The notes beneath the pieces were generated by a model. The model ran no database searches and was not told the DNA's origin. It saw nothing but the letters and a program-made list of their open reading frames with translations. From Chimonanthus salicifolius (lineage: Eukaryota > Streptophyta > Magnoliopsida > Laurales > Calycanthaceae), in contig CM023540.1 of assembly GCA_013350335.1 (NCBI GenBank), positions 1,550,001-1,614,000 of the forward strand: DNA of 64,000 bases, read 5' to 3'. Numbering within the stretch: position 1 is the stretch's first letter; every line of letters starts with the position of its first letter. The translations under genes and the position numbers were made by a program. Below are positions 33,504-45,655 of the stretch, one piece after another.

Positions 33504-34875
33504 CTTTTGCCAAGTCTTGATAGAAGAAGGCTACATAATTTAAACATCCAAGAAATCTTTTTAACATATTTTTGTCTTTGATTTCATCTAGGAATTTATT
33601 AGCAAATGGAATTACTCTGCTGGTAGGAGTAATTTTTCTGGCTTCAATTTCAAATCCTAGGAATCTGATTTTCTGTTGGAACAAGTTCATTTTCCTTTTG
33701 TACAAGACTAGAACATTTTCTTTTATAATTCTTTTGAATATATTCAAATGTTTCCAATGTTGATCCACTGATTCTGAAAAGATAAGAATGTCATCTATGT
33801 AAACAATGGTAAACTGGGTGTAGGATGAAAAGATATTATTCATGATATTTTGAAATTCAGATAGGGTATTTTTTAATCCAAAGGGCATAACATTCCATTC
33901 ATAATGTCCCATGGGGACTGCAAATGCAGTTTTATATCTATCTTCTTCTTTTATCTGAATTTGCCAAAATCCTAATTTTAAGTCGAATTTTGAAAATATT
34001 TTGGCATTATTTAGCCCATTAAGCAAGTCTTGCGTATTAGGCAGGGGATACCTAATAGATTGCAATACTTTGTTTAAAGGCTTATAATTGATAACCAATG
34101 TTGGAACTCCTCTTTCAATTTCAACGGCTTTTTCAACATAGAATGCCGTACAGCTCCAAGGAGATTTGTTTTTTCTGATCAATCCCTTTTTTAATAAATC
34201 ACTTATTTCTTCTTGACAAAGTTTTAAATGTTTTACATCCATTTGGGATGGACAGGCTTTTGTAGGAATATCTTTTTCATCAAATCCTTTAATGTATGGT
34301 AGACTTACAATATGCCTCTTTCTATTCCAGAATGCAAAGGGTAATTCAGAGCAACATTCATCTTCAAATTGCTTTGTGAGATTTTCTATTTTTTCTTTAA
34401 ACTCTTTTTTCTCCAAAATTTTTGTAATTTGGGCAATTTTTATTTCACTTTTTAGTCCATTTACATAATTTTCTTTGGTGGCTATGATTTGGTTTATCTT
34501 TTGGATCTTTGTTTCACAGGGATCATCTATGAAATCAAGATTTACATCTATGCCTTTGATATTTGTAGAGAATCCCTTAGTGTTTACTGAAAAAGGTTGG
34601 ATTAAAAGGATAAACGTGGATCCAAGGAGTACATCATTAACAATATCTTCTGAAATAATAAAGGGTGAAGTAACACAGACTCCCTGGAAGCAAACATGAA
34701 CATTTGGAATTTTTCTTTCTATGGAAATACTTGTTCCATTGGCGGCAGTTACAACTTGTTTTGACTTACTTGTAAATTCAATAGGAACAATTCCCAATCT
34801 AATTACATTTAAATCTGCTCCAGTGTCAATAATGGCGTTAACAATTTTCTCAAAATTTTTTATTTTTATTTTCAC
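33490..34875 (-). pseudogene. EPRV polyprotein, protease and reverse transcriptase, copy C
   Basis: Longest open EPRV stretch in the window (461 codons). Protease site DTGAD at 34813-34827, then VLLGSTFILLIQPF. RT: SPWSCTAFYVEKAVEIERG, INYKPLNKVLQSIRYPLPN, FDLKLGFWQIQI (usual Ser changed to Leu), MPFGLKNTLSEFQN and the catalytic YIDD within 33784-33801. The palm is otherwise intact, making it the best-preserved polymerase here. Frame is lost at both ends. Confidence 0.88.
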
Positions 34876-35695
34876 CTGGACTCTCCACTGTTGATAGATG
34901 CATTTCGTAGGGATTACTCCAGTAGAGACTCTGCTAATTTCTCCTTTAATTCTTTAGACAAATTTTTCTTCATTGTATTCTCCGAAAGCACCATCATTTT
35001 TTAGTAAGGTAACTCTCTCATCAAGCTCATTTTGCCTTTTGGTTAATTCTAATCTTAACTCTCTGATCTCTCTTTTTTGGTCATTTAATTCTCTTTGTAG
35101 ATCTCCAAGAGTTAATGGTTTGTTTATAGTATGGATTTTTTCACTCTATCCATGAGGTCTATTAAGGAATAAGTTGGCGTATGAAATGTTTCTTTTGCCT
35201 TATTTGGGTAATATGGAGATTCATCATTTTTGTGTTGTGAACTCTCTCCTTCTTCTTCCCCTCCCAATTTTGAAATTTGATTTAAAAATTGAACCTTTTC
35301 CTCTCGATCAGGGATATTATCAATCATTTCAAGGAGCAATTTTTGAGGGGCAGTAAGGACACGAATATGAATACCAAGATCCTCATCAGAGGGTAATGAC
35401 CATTCTTCCTCGGTACTATCATTATCAGAGTTACATGTACATGCTTGAAATTGTTTAATGAGTTGAAGATGAGGAACATTTTCTTCAACACTGGATTCAT
35501 CAGTTGATGAGCTAGACTCATGTTCTTCTTGGGAATGTAATTCAGAGTCATCTCTATCAGAAATTTCTTCATCATCCTCTTTAGTAATTTTTCTCAGTTT
35601 CTTCTTAGGATATTTTTCCTTTTTGAAACATTTGTTTGAATAATGACCCTTTTTTCCACAAGTATAGCAAGTAAGTATTTTTCCAGTTGGGCTTT
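34876..35695 (-). pseudogene. EPRV polyprotein, zinc knuckle and linker, copy C
   Basis: Minus strand. The knuckle CYTCGKKGHYSNKC is intact at 35628-35669. It is followed by the acidic linker, VQFLNQISKLGGEEEGESS and a helical LRELRLELTK-type segment next to the protease. Frameshifts near 35320 and 35145 and a TAA near 34955 disrupt it. Confidence 0.78.
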
Positions 35696-36480
35696 CTATT
35701 TTAGGATATTTTTTAGATTTTCTTTTGAATAAAGAGTACCATAATTTTTCTTTGAGAATTGACTCTTGGATCGGCTATATTTGTATATCTTCATCATTTT
35801 ATTTCTTCTTTCAGGGATAAACCTAGAATGCGAAGGTTTTCTTTTTGAGTCTAGTGTTTGGTCCAAACCAAATTGGAAGCAGAAATCTCCTAATTCTCTA
35901 TCTCCAGTATATTTTCTCATTTTTTCAGCTTGTTTACTGATCTTTCAATCAGTACAGAGCGCAATGCTGACCTTATTAATCCTTTGTATAATTCCTCCGA
36001 ATGTCAGCATGCTGTAATTAATAGTACCATGCATTTCTTCTCTCAAGGAGTTACACACCTTTTCAGCAAACAAGGGTGGTAATCCTGAAATGAACAAGGG
36101 TGGTAATCCAAATATCAGAATTACAATCATTTAGTTGGTATACCTTTGATAAAAATACGTCTTTATACCAACAAAATTCTCCTAAGGTTCTACATCTTAG
36201 ACGATGTAATTGCTGCATATTTTTCTCGTTAATTAGAGCAATTCCTCCAGTGAATTCATTGAGGATGCATAAAAGTAGGACACTGACACAATCAGATTGT
36301 GTTTCATAATTTTCAGGGATTTGACTAGTGCCTGCTTCAAGTTTGATATTGGGATCTACTAAATTTCCTGTGATTTTATCTCTGTATATAATTCTTCCAT
36401 ATTCATCTAGTTTTACAGCATTTTCAATTTCAAGTCTTTGGGCTCCAGATAATCCATAATTCCACCATCCTCTTAATTCT
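35696..36480 (-). pseudogene. EPRV polyprotein, coat-protein domain second half, copy C
   Basis: Minus strand from RGWWNYGL (about 36478) through CVSVLLLCILNEF, the LRRLRTLGEFCWYKD segment, ISGLPPLF (duplicated over about 30 bases at 36070-36108), NYSMLTFGG, DLKIS and the GLDQTLDSKRKPSHSRF tail. The small duplication of 'aacaagggtggtaatcc' is specific to this copy. Confidence 0.78.
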
Positions 36481-37390
36481 CATTGAAAGAGGTAGTTATC
36501 TTGAGAAAGATGTTTCTCGGAGTGTTTCCCCTAACTTCATAAGCATTAGAATATATCAGCATACGATGGACCATTTGGATTATTTGATATTCAGTTAATC
36601 CATCTAGATTCCATTCATATAAGGAATTTCCCGAATATGATAGGTCATGAGTATATGTATATGGGGCTTCTTCAAGTTGCAGATCTACAAGAGTTGGTCT
36701 GGAATAATAATTCTTTGTTGTCGGCAATTCAGCCTGGGGATTCCATTTCTTTAGGCGATTTACTAGCAAATTCTCTGCTGCAGAGACTCTGAGGATATTA
36801 AATCCTTTTCCTCCAACATTGAGGCTCTCCATTCTAGTAGCTAATTCTTTTTGCATTTCATCTGTCATTTTAAACGGTCCTTCTTGCAACATAATTCCTG
36901 ATGGCAATTTTCTAGGAACACATATCGCATTTGTAGGGATTTCTTCTGAACTTTCTTCTTTTCCTTTACTGAATTTTGGTTTTGCTCTAATTATTTTTTT
37001 TATCCTATCTATTTGTTCTCCAATGGTTAATAAGGATAGATTGGTATAATTATTTTGTTCAATTCTATCTCCAAGGCTTTTTGCTACGTCAATACCATTT
37101 ATTTCAGTTTTTGATTCAAATATAGACCCATCTTTGATAGGCATAGCATAATTCTTAGTTTCTTTTGATGCAGAAATATCAAGTTTTTTCCATGGAGGGT
37201 GAGATTTTTGGATTTCTTTTCCTTCAATGTCTTTCCGTGTCCTAGACGTTCTTCCTATAACTCTTATGTGTTTTGGACTTTGGTTTTCTTTCTCTTTAAC
37301 CTTCCCTTTCTTAAAATATTCCATAAACCAATCAAAGAAAGGTATATTTCTTTCTTCTTCTTCCATTTGGTAATACCGTAATTCTCTCAT
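36473..37390 (-). pseudogene. EPRV polyprotein, linker and coat-protein first half, copy C
   Basis: Minus strand, open for 305 codons: ERNIPFFDWFMEYFKKGKVK, SHPPWKKLDISASKETKNYA, NYTNLSLLTIGEQIDRIKKI, LQEGPFKMTDEMQKELATRM, then coat segments LYEWNLDGLTEYQIIQMV and RGNTPRNIFLKITTSFN. A small loss near 36480 takes it out of frame with the second half. Confidence 0.82.
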
Positions 37391-38536
37391 TTTTTCTTTT
37401 CTTCTAGGTTAAATTTCTTGAAGAACCATTCTTTCAAAGGGTGATTTTTCAGATTTTCTCTTAGATATGGTTTATCTATTTCAATTTTTTTGACGGGTTC
37501 CTCATTTGGCTATTGAATACTAATCATTCTTATGACTCCATGGAGGAAATCATTCTCACTGGGGTTGTAGGTTCTTTCTGATGAAGTTCTTTTATATACA
37601 GGGTGTTCAATTCCACTTTCTTTATTTCTAAAAATCTTTTGATCCATTTCTTCCTTTTCACTACTTTTTTATCATCATCGACTTCTTCAGGTTAAAACTT
37701 CTTTTTCCTTCTGTGTAGCTGGCAAAGCTTCTTCTAGCCTTTTCCATTTTTCTTCTAAAATTGACTTCAACACTACCATTTGGTAATTTGACTATGCTTT
37801 GTAAATCATCTGTTATTTTATTTACTATTGGGGTGACGTCTTCTATTTGCCAATTTTCGGAGAGAACAACTTCTTCCCAACTGATAACTTTTGGGATAAA
37901 CACATTATTATTAAAGTTTGTTTCCAGAGGACTGTGGTTTTCTCCTTATCAACCTTATCTCTATAGGCTATCATGGGGAAGATTGAGATCATGGATTTCT
38001 AGAATATCCGATAGACTATAGCAACAGTTTTACTTCTTGGACTCATCTTTAATCCTTTACTTTGGAATCCAATGGTTGCACAATCAAGGACATCGTCATC
38101 ATGAGCATCAACTGTGATGTTTGGGAAACAATTAAAATAAACAGGTCCATGACAGAGATTTGATTCCACCATGGCATACAGAGAGTCATCAAACTCGTCA
38201 TGTCTCTGATCTCGCACATAAGCACATACAGAAACATTTAATCCTAATCGAAATAGTGGTTTGATTCCTACCTGAATTAATCCTATGTGTAGGTAGTTGT
38301 ATTTGGTCCTGATTTGTTCAATAATTCTTCTTTCAAGGATTTTGATTGTTTGTTTTCCTCTAGAGAGGAAAACAGTTTTCTCAACGGTTTTAATGTGATA
38401 ATCATTTTGTTCTTCAAATGTGCCATTACTATATATTTTTGTTACAGGCAAGGCTGGTATCTTCCAATTGGGTATGGCTTGGTCAAAGTTTTCATACACC
38501 TTTTCTTCAGAATTTTTTATATTTTATGGATTTTCT
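37391..38536 (-). pseudogene. EPRV polyprotein, movement-protein domain, copy C (part right up to the retrotransposon)
   Basis: Minus strand movement core: PLFRLGLNVSVCAYVRDQR, CFPNITVDAHDDDVLDCATI, then NNVFIPKVISWEEVV and NWQIED. Breaks: stop near 38000, frameshifts near 37925 and 37670. It is cut at 38536 by the Ty3/gypsy element and resumes at 49669; the insertion duplicated TTTCT (38532-38536 and 49669-49673). Confidence 0.85.
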
Positions 38537-41107
38537 TGTAACACCTCAATTTCTCAACGAAGTAGATAATTATGAAAATGCCCCTGATGTGTTAAATTAA
38601 TTATTTGGTGATGTCAAATAATAAAATGGTGGGGTCCATTGCTCAAATTAAGATCATATGAGCACATTATAAATGTTAAGTTTGATTGGATGGGTAATGT
38701 ACATCAATTGGGTCGAAAATGGCTAAATGGGCCAAGGGGCCCAATTGGACCCAATGGGTCATAATGGATGATTTGACCATTGTGTAAGCCCAAATTTAAT
38801 GGGGATAGTCCAAATTGATTGGAAATCAAGTGGAGCAAAAATGGGTAGGCTTGATGCACAAGTGAAAACCATTTAGAAATGGCAAAATCAGCCCATTAAT
38901 TGGTCATGTTGTCAAAACGGGTCAAGGGGCTGATTGGGGACCCAATGGGTCGGGTTGACTAGGTTGACCACGGATGACGGTGTGGGCCCTCAATTGAACT
39001 CAAGTGTGAGTTAGTTCAGCTTGAGTTGGACTGATTTGGAGTGAGTTTGATTTAAGAAAAGAGTTGACTCAAACTTAGTGCATTAAATGTGTTGAGTTGG
39101 ATGAGTTGAGTTAGAATAAAAAATATCATGAGTCAAGTGAGTCAAGAGGAAGTGGAAAGGTATTGTTAATCACACACAACTCTTGGGGAATCAATCCCAG
39201 CCGTTGAGAGTGAAGAGGTGCCTTGGCAAAGCCAAGGGACACCAAGGTTGGGCGGCATCATGCATCTCATGAGATGCATGTGTCAAATATGAAGAGTTGC
39301 AACGTTTGGGTGAAGAGGTGTCTGGGATGACACCCAACATCCCATCGTTTTTAGCAAAGTTTAATGAGGGAAAATGAATGGTAGATGGGGCTGATGTACA
39401 AAAGGGAAAGATTACCATTCTTGGCCGATTTTCACATTGAAAATCCAAGAAATTCTCATCTATCTCTCCCTCTCTTCAAACGCATTTCCTTGGCTGAACC
39501 AGCTACTGGTGTTTCACCATTTGACCCAGCACCATTTCGGCAAGGGATTAAAGAAGAAGGAAAGAAAAGAAACAAGGGGAAAGAAGCAAGGAAATTGGTA
39601 AGCTTTTACATAAGTGTTTAGTTTAATAAAGAGCTTGAAGTTATAAATTTGAATAACATAATTTGGTCATGTATGGCCGAATTTGTCATGGGTCTAAACC
39701 TTGGATTAGATGGCTTAAAAGGATAAGAAAATATGCCATTGGGTTCGGCCAGCTTGGTTGGCCGAACCCCATGAAAAATGTGGATTTGATTTGGATGGTT
39801 TTTGGAATTTAAAACCATACAAGTATGGGACTGTTTTTAGATGTTTTATTAGATTTAAAGTGTATGTTTTAAAAAGGTTAAAACATAAATATGGAAGTTT
39901 GATTTAGACCTAGATGAATGATTAAGAAATTCAAAACCAAAGGTCATAGAGTTCAGCCACCATGGAGGGCTGAACCCCATGCAAATGATTGTTTGGTTTT
40001 GATGTTTTTGAAACATATAAACCATGAAGTTGGTGGACTGTTTTTGATGTTTCTTTAAGACTCAAATGCATGTTTTGAAGAGGGTTAAAAACATGGACTT
40101 GAATGACATCAAGGACTGAAGGTATCATGGGTCTAAATCATAGATTTAAATTGATGAAATGGACCATTGGGATCGGCCATCTTGAATGGCCGAATCCCAT
40201 GAAGTGTTATGGTCATTTGGACAAAGTGACGAACTTATTTGGATGGTTTTGAAGGGTAAAAACATGGTAACATTGTACTGATTTTTATATGTGTAAATGA
40301 CACTTAAAACATGCTTAAGAGGACGAAAACATGGACATAGGGTTCGGCCACCTTGGATGGCCAACCCCATGAAAGAATTTGATGATTTTGGTGAGTTAAA
40401 AACTATATAAATTATCGTGTTTTATGTGATTTGATGAAGATTAACTTGCTGTTATTGGTTGGCCAATATAGGGTTGAACCATGTCAATGTTAGGGTTAAG
40501 TTACTGATTCAAATCATGGGAAGAGGATGGACCAATTAAATCAAGGGAACCATTGGGTTTGCCATGTGCATGGTCGAACCCCATGGGGCTGTTTTTGGGA
40601 TAAATGGACTAAGTTTATGGGTTAGGTTTGTTATTGTTTCCATGATTTCATAAAGGGTTTGAAGTATTTTAATGGAGAACCATTCGATGACCGGGAGGGG
40701 AGCCAAGCCTAAGCGCTTGAATGTTGAACTGGACTTCTTTATTACTGTCATTTGAATTATAGTTTGTAGACATGTAATAAGTTAATACTTGGCTATGGTT
40801 TGATTAGGTTATTAACTATGGATGGTTGATTTATGTTAAGTATTAGTTGAGACTGTTACTTGCTATCTATTCATTCTATTTCCGCAGTTAGACTAGTTTA
40901 TTCCGCAAGTTATTGTTAGTTCCATGTGTGTTTTATTTATCATGGTCTAATCCATGTACACATGGGTGGCCAGTTAAGGTTCAGACTTGAGTAGTCTGAA
41001 CTTAACTCGCGTCGTGGCGCCTCCCGTTCTTGTTCACTCTATGTTTCTTTCAAAAGAAATTTTTAGACTCTGATTTTCGGAAGGGTGGAAATGGGCGGGG
41101 TGTTACA
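38537..41107 (+). repeat. 5' LTR of the Ty3/gypsy element
   Basis: 2,571 bp, TGTAACACC ... GTTACA. Carries five GGTTCGGCC-type hairpins (about 39741, 39953, 40170, 40341, 40555) and, near the end, an inverted repeat GTTCAGAC/GTCTGAAC (about 40979-41001). A 15-base segment near 40460 is absent from the 3' LTR. No reading frame is supported. Confidence 0.92.
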
Positions 41108-41109
41108 GT

Positions 41110-41121
41110 TGGTATCAGAGC
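41110..41121 (+). other. Primer-binding site of the Ty3/gypsy element
   Basis: TGGTATCAGAGC, two bases after the 5' LTR. Matches initiator tRNA-Met over 12 bases, whereas the EPRV sites match two bases further. Confidence 0.92.
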
Positions 41122-41641
41122 GAAACGGGAAGTTGAATCATCGAATTAAGATTAAGACGGTTTCATGTCTCACTGACAGATAAGAATCCCAACTGACCAA
41201 CTCTTCGGAGTCCGCTGACTGGGGGCCGGATTAATTTACTTCGAGTGACTCAAACTGAACAATCAATCTGAGAACGACAATGAAAGATAGCAAAGTAAAA
41301 TACAGTCATCATAACTGGACATATCAAACATAGTAAAGTAGGATGTACTCCCCTGATATCCCCCATTGAGAAACAAACAACAGGAATTTAGAGCTTTCCC
41401 CAGAAATGAAAGAAACAAAGAGTGATGATTTGGTAATCTTCCCAAACAAAGTACATGATATTATGCATGATCAAATTCCCCTAAAAACCAATAGTGGTTT
41501 ATTTAGAACTGTTGTTGAATATTCTTGTGTTTTAACTGTTGTGGCACAGATATGTCAAGCAACGAGGAATACACATAGTTATGGGATAAAGGGACACCTA
41601 GTTGTCCAGTAGATTTGGTATCGACTTCCAACAATATCAGC

Positions 41642-42112
41642 ATGGAAGTCAATGTGGACCTTCAAGAGGGGCCTCCCGAGGAGGAGGGATGGAACTTAGC
41701 ACTATTGGAGGAGGTGAACCTAGCACCATTACTGGAGTATCTTATGGAAGATATTCCTTGGTTAATGGGACCTCCTGAAGAAGAAGAAGAGGATCTAGCA
41801 CCTTTTCTGGAGGATCCTATGGTAGATGTTCCTATGATATTGGAATCGCTTGGGGAGATAGATCCCTACGATACATGTGAGTTGTGCAATCAAGACGGGC
41901 ACAACTGTATGTACTGTCCTCACCCTTTAGGCATTGTCTGCCCATTCTGTGGACTGCATGGGCATGGAGAGGCGAGGACTAATTGTCCTGATATCGGAGG
42001 ACATGGGTTAATACCCTGCACGACATGTGAAGTATTGGGGCACACGGCGATGACGTGTCTTGATAACCGTTTCAAGCTCGCTGATGATGCGGGATCTTCT
42101 ACGGAAGACTAG
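41642..42112 (+). CDS. Extra ORF with three zinc knuckles, upstream of gag
   Basis: ATG 41642 to TAG 42110-42112, 156 codons, uninterrupted although the neighbouring gag-pol is broken. The N-terminal half is acidic and leucine-rich with PPEEE repeats. The C-terminal half has three successive CCHC-type motifs: CELCNQDGHNCMYC, CPFCGLHGHGEARTNC (a C-x2-C-x4-H-x6-C variant) and CTTCEVLGHTAMTC. Gag has its own separate knuckle at 43536. The role is unknown; nucleic-acid binding is an inference from the knuckles. The frame is open a little upstream but the first ATG is 41642. It could be a captured or duplicated gag-like end. Confidence 0.7.
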   Translation: MEVNVDLQEGPPEEEGWNLALLEEVNLAPLLEYLMEDIPWLMGPPEEEEEDLAPFLEDPMVDVPMILESLGEIDPYDTCELCNQDGHNCMYCPHPLGIVCPFCGLHGHGEARTNCPDIGGHGLIPCTTCEVLGHTAMTCLDNRFKLADDAGSSTED

Positions 42113-42329
42113 GCTAGGAAGTAATATGAAGGGTATTAAAAAGAGGGTTATTTTGTAAGGGTGCATTTTGTTCTTTATAGGATTTTGTTTCACCCTACAC
42201 ACCTTTGTACAAGGATGAAGTATGAATTTATATAAAGTATGCGATTTTATGATTTTAATGAGGATTTATGGCATTTAATATATGTTTTGATGGAAATTAA
42301 GCTTATGATGTTTCCATGAATAGGAAGAA
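42113..42329 (+). other. Spacer with polypurine-tract-like sequence
   Basis: At 42136-42158 a 23-base stretch containing AAAAAGAGGGTTAT matches the tract before the 3' LTR (47094-47116) at 22 of 23 positions, including the following TTGTAA that there begins the LTR. It lies directly after the extra ORF. Confidence 0.7.
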
Positions 42330-43690
42330 ATGGCGCCCCAGAAAAAGGTTATAAAGAATCAAAAGGGAAAAGAAAAAGTATTACAAATCGGAGTAGGTGA
42401 AGGGGCATCAAAGAGAAGGACGCGACAAGATGGTAAAAAGAAGGATGAAGTGTTAATAATCACGCCGCAAGGGAAAGTGATACCTCAACGTGAGAAAATT
42501 GTACATAAGGAGGTGCAATCGGTACACGACGAGGAACAGTCAGTTCATGACGAGGAGAGATCAGTTCATGAAAGATCACGCGATGAGGAAGAATCACATC
42601 ATTCTCGGCGAGAGGAGGAGGATAGTGACCCTACGTATCGACGGTACGAAGAGGAAGGTAATGACTCTTCATATCGACAGGAAGAATAAGGAAACAGCAA
42701 CAGTGACGTGACTATACCACATGTACCGCATGAACTATAGAGCTTGGTACAGGCAGTAGTCACTTCTGTCCTCCAACAACATATGAATGGAGGTGGAAGC
42801 ACGAGTGAGAATAATGACCGTAACATGGTCAGAGACTTTCAACAACAGCGCCCACCTTACTTCAAGGGCAGAGAAGGGCCTGTCGGGGTGGAGAACTGGT
42901 TGGAAAAGATCTCCCACATACTGACTCTTTTGAATATCAAGAGTCATGCTCACAAAATTCTATTGGCCATGTCACAGCTAATAGATGATGCTGCTAAATG
43001 GTGGAAAGTAGTGGAGAAACAGCAGGCACTTGTGGCAGAAGGAGAAAGAATTGCTGTGACCTGGGAGCAATTCTCAGCGACATTCTTAGAGTGCTATTTC
43101 CCGGAGGAAGAGAGGGAACGTCAGATTTAGGCCTTTATGACATTAGTACAAGGCTCGATGACGGTGGCTGAGTATCACCAAGAATTTCTCGGCCTGTCAA
43201 TTTATGCTTTCTATGTTGTGGACACGGAATATCGGAGGGCTCGCAAGTTCGAGCGTGGGTTACGGCCAAACATTAGGGCCAGGGTAACCGTGTTCAAAGC
43301 AACCACGCTGGCGGAAGTGGTCAGCAGGGCTACCATTGTGGAACAAGAATTGGCAGCATTTGCAAGAGTGGACAACCGCCGAGCGCCGAGTGGGAGGGGT
43401 GCGTATCAACCCAACAAGAAGTTCAGATCGAACTTCAGCAGACCCTCGCCGTCTGTTGGATCAACTGGGGGCTTTCGTCCCAATCAGCCCTCCCAATCTG
43501 TAGCAGTCACTCAAGCATCTAGAGGAGTGAACACCTGCTATCACTGTGATCAACCAGGTCACTTCAGAAAGGACTGCCCAAAACTCAACAGGCTGTCATA
43601 CTCCAGAGGATCATTTCGTCCTCCAGTTAGACCGGTAAACTCCAGAGGAGGCAGAATGCAAAGTCGGGGAGGTCGAGGGTCTAACCCTGC
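42330..43690 (+). pseudogene. gag: Ty3/gypsy gag
   Basis: ATG 42330, one frame through to pol, with in-frame stops at about 42687-42689, 42738-42740 and 43128-43130 (the last a likely CAG to TAG). N-terminus is highly charged with repeated VHDEEQ-type units. The capsid part shows PPYFKGREGPVGVENWLEKI, AAKWWKVV and the WEQFSATFLECYFPEEERERQ segment, then the [10 protein letters not shown] motif. The nucleocapsid knuckle [14 protein letters not shown] lies at 43536-43577. It would form the particle that packages the element RNA. Confidence 0.88.
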
Positions 43691-44240
43691 TGGAGCGGGA
43701 CGATTATTTACTCTAACTTCTCCAGAAGAAGAAGATCATGCGGTGATACAGGGTATGGCGGTAGTGAGTAGTTCTTATGCATATGCACTATTTGATTCTG
43801 GAGCATCACACTCCTTCATAGCTGCATCATTTATTACTGCTACTGGTACTCTAGTTCAAAGATTAGCCAAAACACTCACAATTGTGTCCCCTGTCGGAGA
43901 CTCGGCATTAGGACTTATATGTAAGGCGGTTAACACTGAATTAGCTGGACTCAGATTTGAGTTCAATTATCTGGTGCTTGACATGTCTGAGTATGATATA
44001 ATATTTGGCATGGATTGGTTGGCTAAGTTTCATGCCAACATCGACTGTTATCGTCGAAGAGTGACATTTATGTCACTCGAGGGCAAACAATGCGTAGTTC
44101 GCGCAGATAAACAGAGTGGATTGCAGGAAGGGTTAAACCACGTGGTATTGAATAATATCACCATAAATAAAGCTCCAGTTACTGAACTTCTGACAATTGT
44201 ACAAGAATTTACAGATGTATTTCCAAAGGAACTCCCTGGT
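43691..44240 (+). pseudogene. Ty3/gypsy aspartic protease
   Basis: Active-site motif DSGAS at 43794-43808 ([16 protein letters not shown]), then [13 protein letters not shown], both typical of plant Ty3/gypsy proteases. This part is open and in frame with gag and with the start of RT, so a single gag-pol is the likely original form. Confidence 0.88.
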
Positions 44241-45629
44241 TTACCACCTATGAGGGAGATTAACTTTGAAATCAAGTTGCACCCTGGAACAGTACCAGTG
44301 TCGTTACCACACTATCGGATGGCACCAGCAGAGATGTCGGAGCTAAAGAAGCAGATTGATGAACTGCTTAGGCTAGGTTGCATTCAGAACAGTACATCAT
44401 CATGGGGAGCACCAGTGTTGTTTGTGAAGAAGAAGGATGGTTCACTTCGGATGTGCGTGGACTACCGGAAGTTGAATCAGCTGACAGTCCGGAACAAGTA
44501 CCCTCTACCCAGGATTGATGATTTATTCGATCAATTGAAGGGTTCCAGCCATTTTTCAAAGATTGATTTGATGTCTAGTTATCATCAAATACGGGTTAGG
44601 GAGGAAAATATAGAGAAGACAGCCTTCCGGACGTGATATAGACTATACGAGTTTGTAGTCATGCCATTTGGACTCACAAATGCTTCATGGATTTAATGAA
44701 CACAATTTTCCGTCTGTATCTGGACCAGTTTGTAATCGTATTCATTGACGATATTCTGATTATTCCAAGAGTCAGGAAGAACATGCAGAGCACTTACGGA
44801 TAGTTTTGAATACTTTGAGGCAGAATAAGCTGTATGCCAAAGCCAGTAAGTGTGAGTTCTGGCTATCTCAAGTAAATTTCTTGGGACATGTTATATCTGA
44901 GGGAGGTATAGCCGTGGATCCGGCTAAGGTGGCAGCAGTGAAAGATTAGAAAGTACCCAAGAATGTAACTGAAATTCGTAGTTTCTTGGGATTGGCTGGT
45001 TATTATAGAAGATTTATCATGGATTTTGCAAAAATAGCATCTCCATTGACTCGACTCACACAGAAAGGGTCAAGTACGAGTGGACAGATCTATGTAATCA
45101 AAGGTTTGAAGAGCTGAAGACAAGACTTACCACTGCTCCTATTTTAGTTTTGCCGGTAAGTGGCAAGTGTTACGAGGTATATTGCGATGCCTTGAGAGAG
45201 GGACTGGGTTGTACACTCAGTCAGAGTAATTGTGTGGTGGCGTATGGTTCAAGGTAGTAAAAAATACATGAACGTCTTTACCCCACACATGATTTGGAAT
45301 TAGCTACAGTGGTTTTCTCCCTCAAGAGTTGGAGACACTACCTCTACGGCGAGAAATTTGAGGTATTTTCTGATCATAAGAGCTTAAAATATCTTTTTGA
45401 TCAGAAGGAGCTCAACCTCAGGCAACGAAGATGGATGGAGTATCTGGCGGATTATGAGTTTGCGCTTAGATATCATCCAGGCAAGGCAAACAAAGTAGCA
45501 GATGCCCTCAGCCGTTTACCACATGCATCCATGGCATGTTTGATCAGATCGGAATGGGAGATGTTAAATACCATCCGAGAATTTAAACTCTATTACAACA
45601 ACCGTGGGACCATATACAATCCAACATAG
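44241..45629 (+). pseudogene. Ty3/gypsy reverse transcriptase and RNase H
   Basis: [63 protein letters not shown], catalytic FIDD at 44741-44752, then LGHVISEGG and the [12 protein letters not shown] segment. RNase H: YCDALREGLGC (usual DAS changed to DAL), the [20 protein letters not shown] segment and FSDHKSLKY. Breaks: TGA at 44634-44636 (CGA in relatives), a deletion near 44683, TAG at 44947-44949 (Trp in relatives), frameshift near 45065, stops at 45255-45260. Confidence 0.88.
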
Positions 45630-45655
45630 TCACCAAGATTGAACAAGAACAACGT

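Noticed and set aside
39191..39621. Frames in the Ty3/gypsy LTRs (also 47766-48195)
   Set aside because: They occur at matching places in both LTRs but on both strands, with no recognised domain; treated as chance frames.
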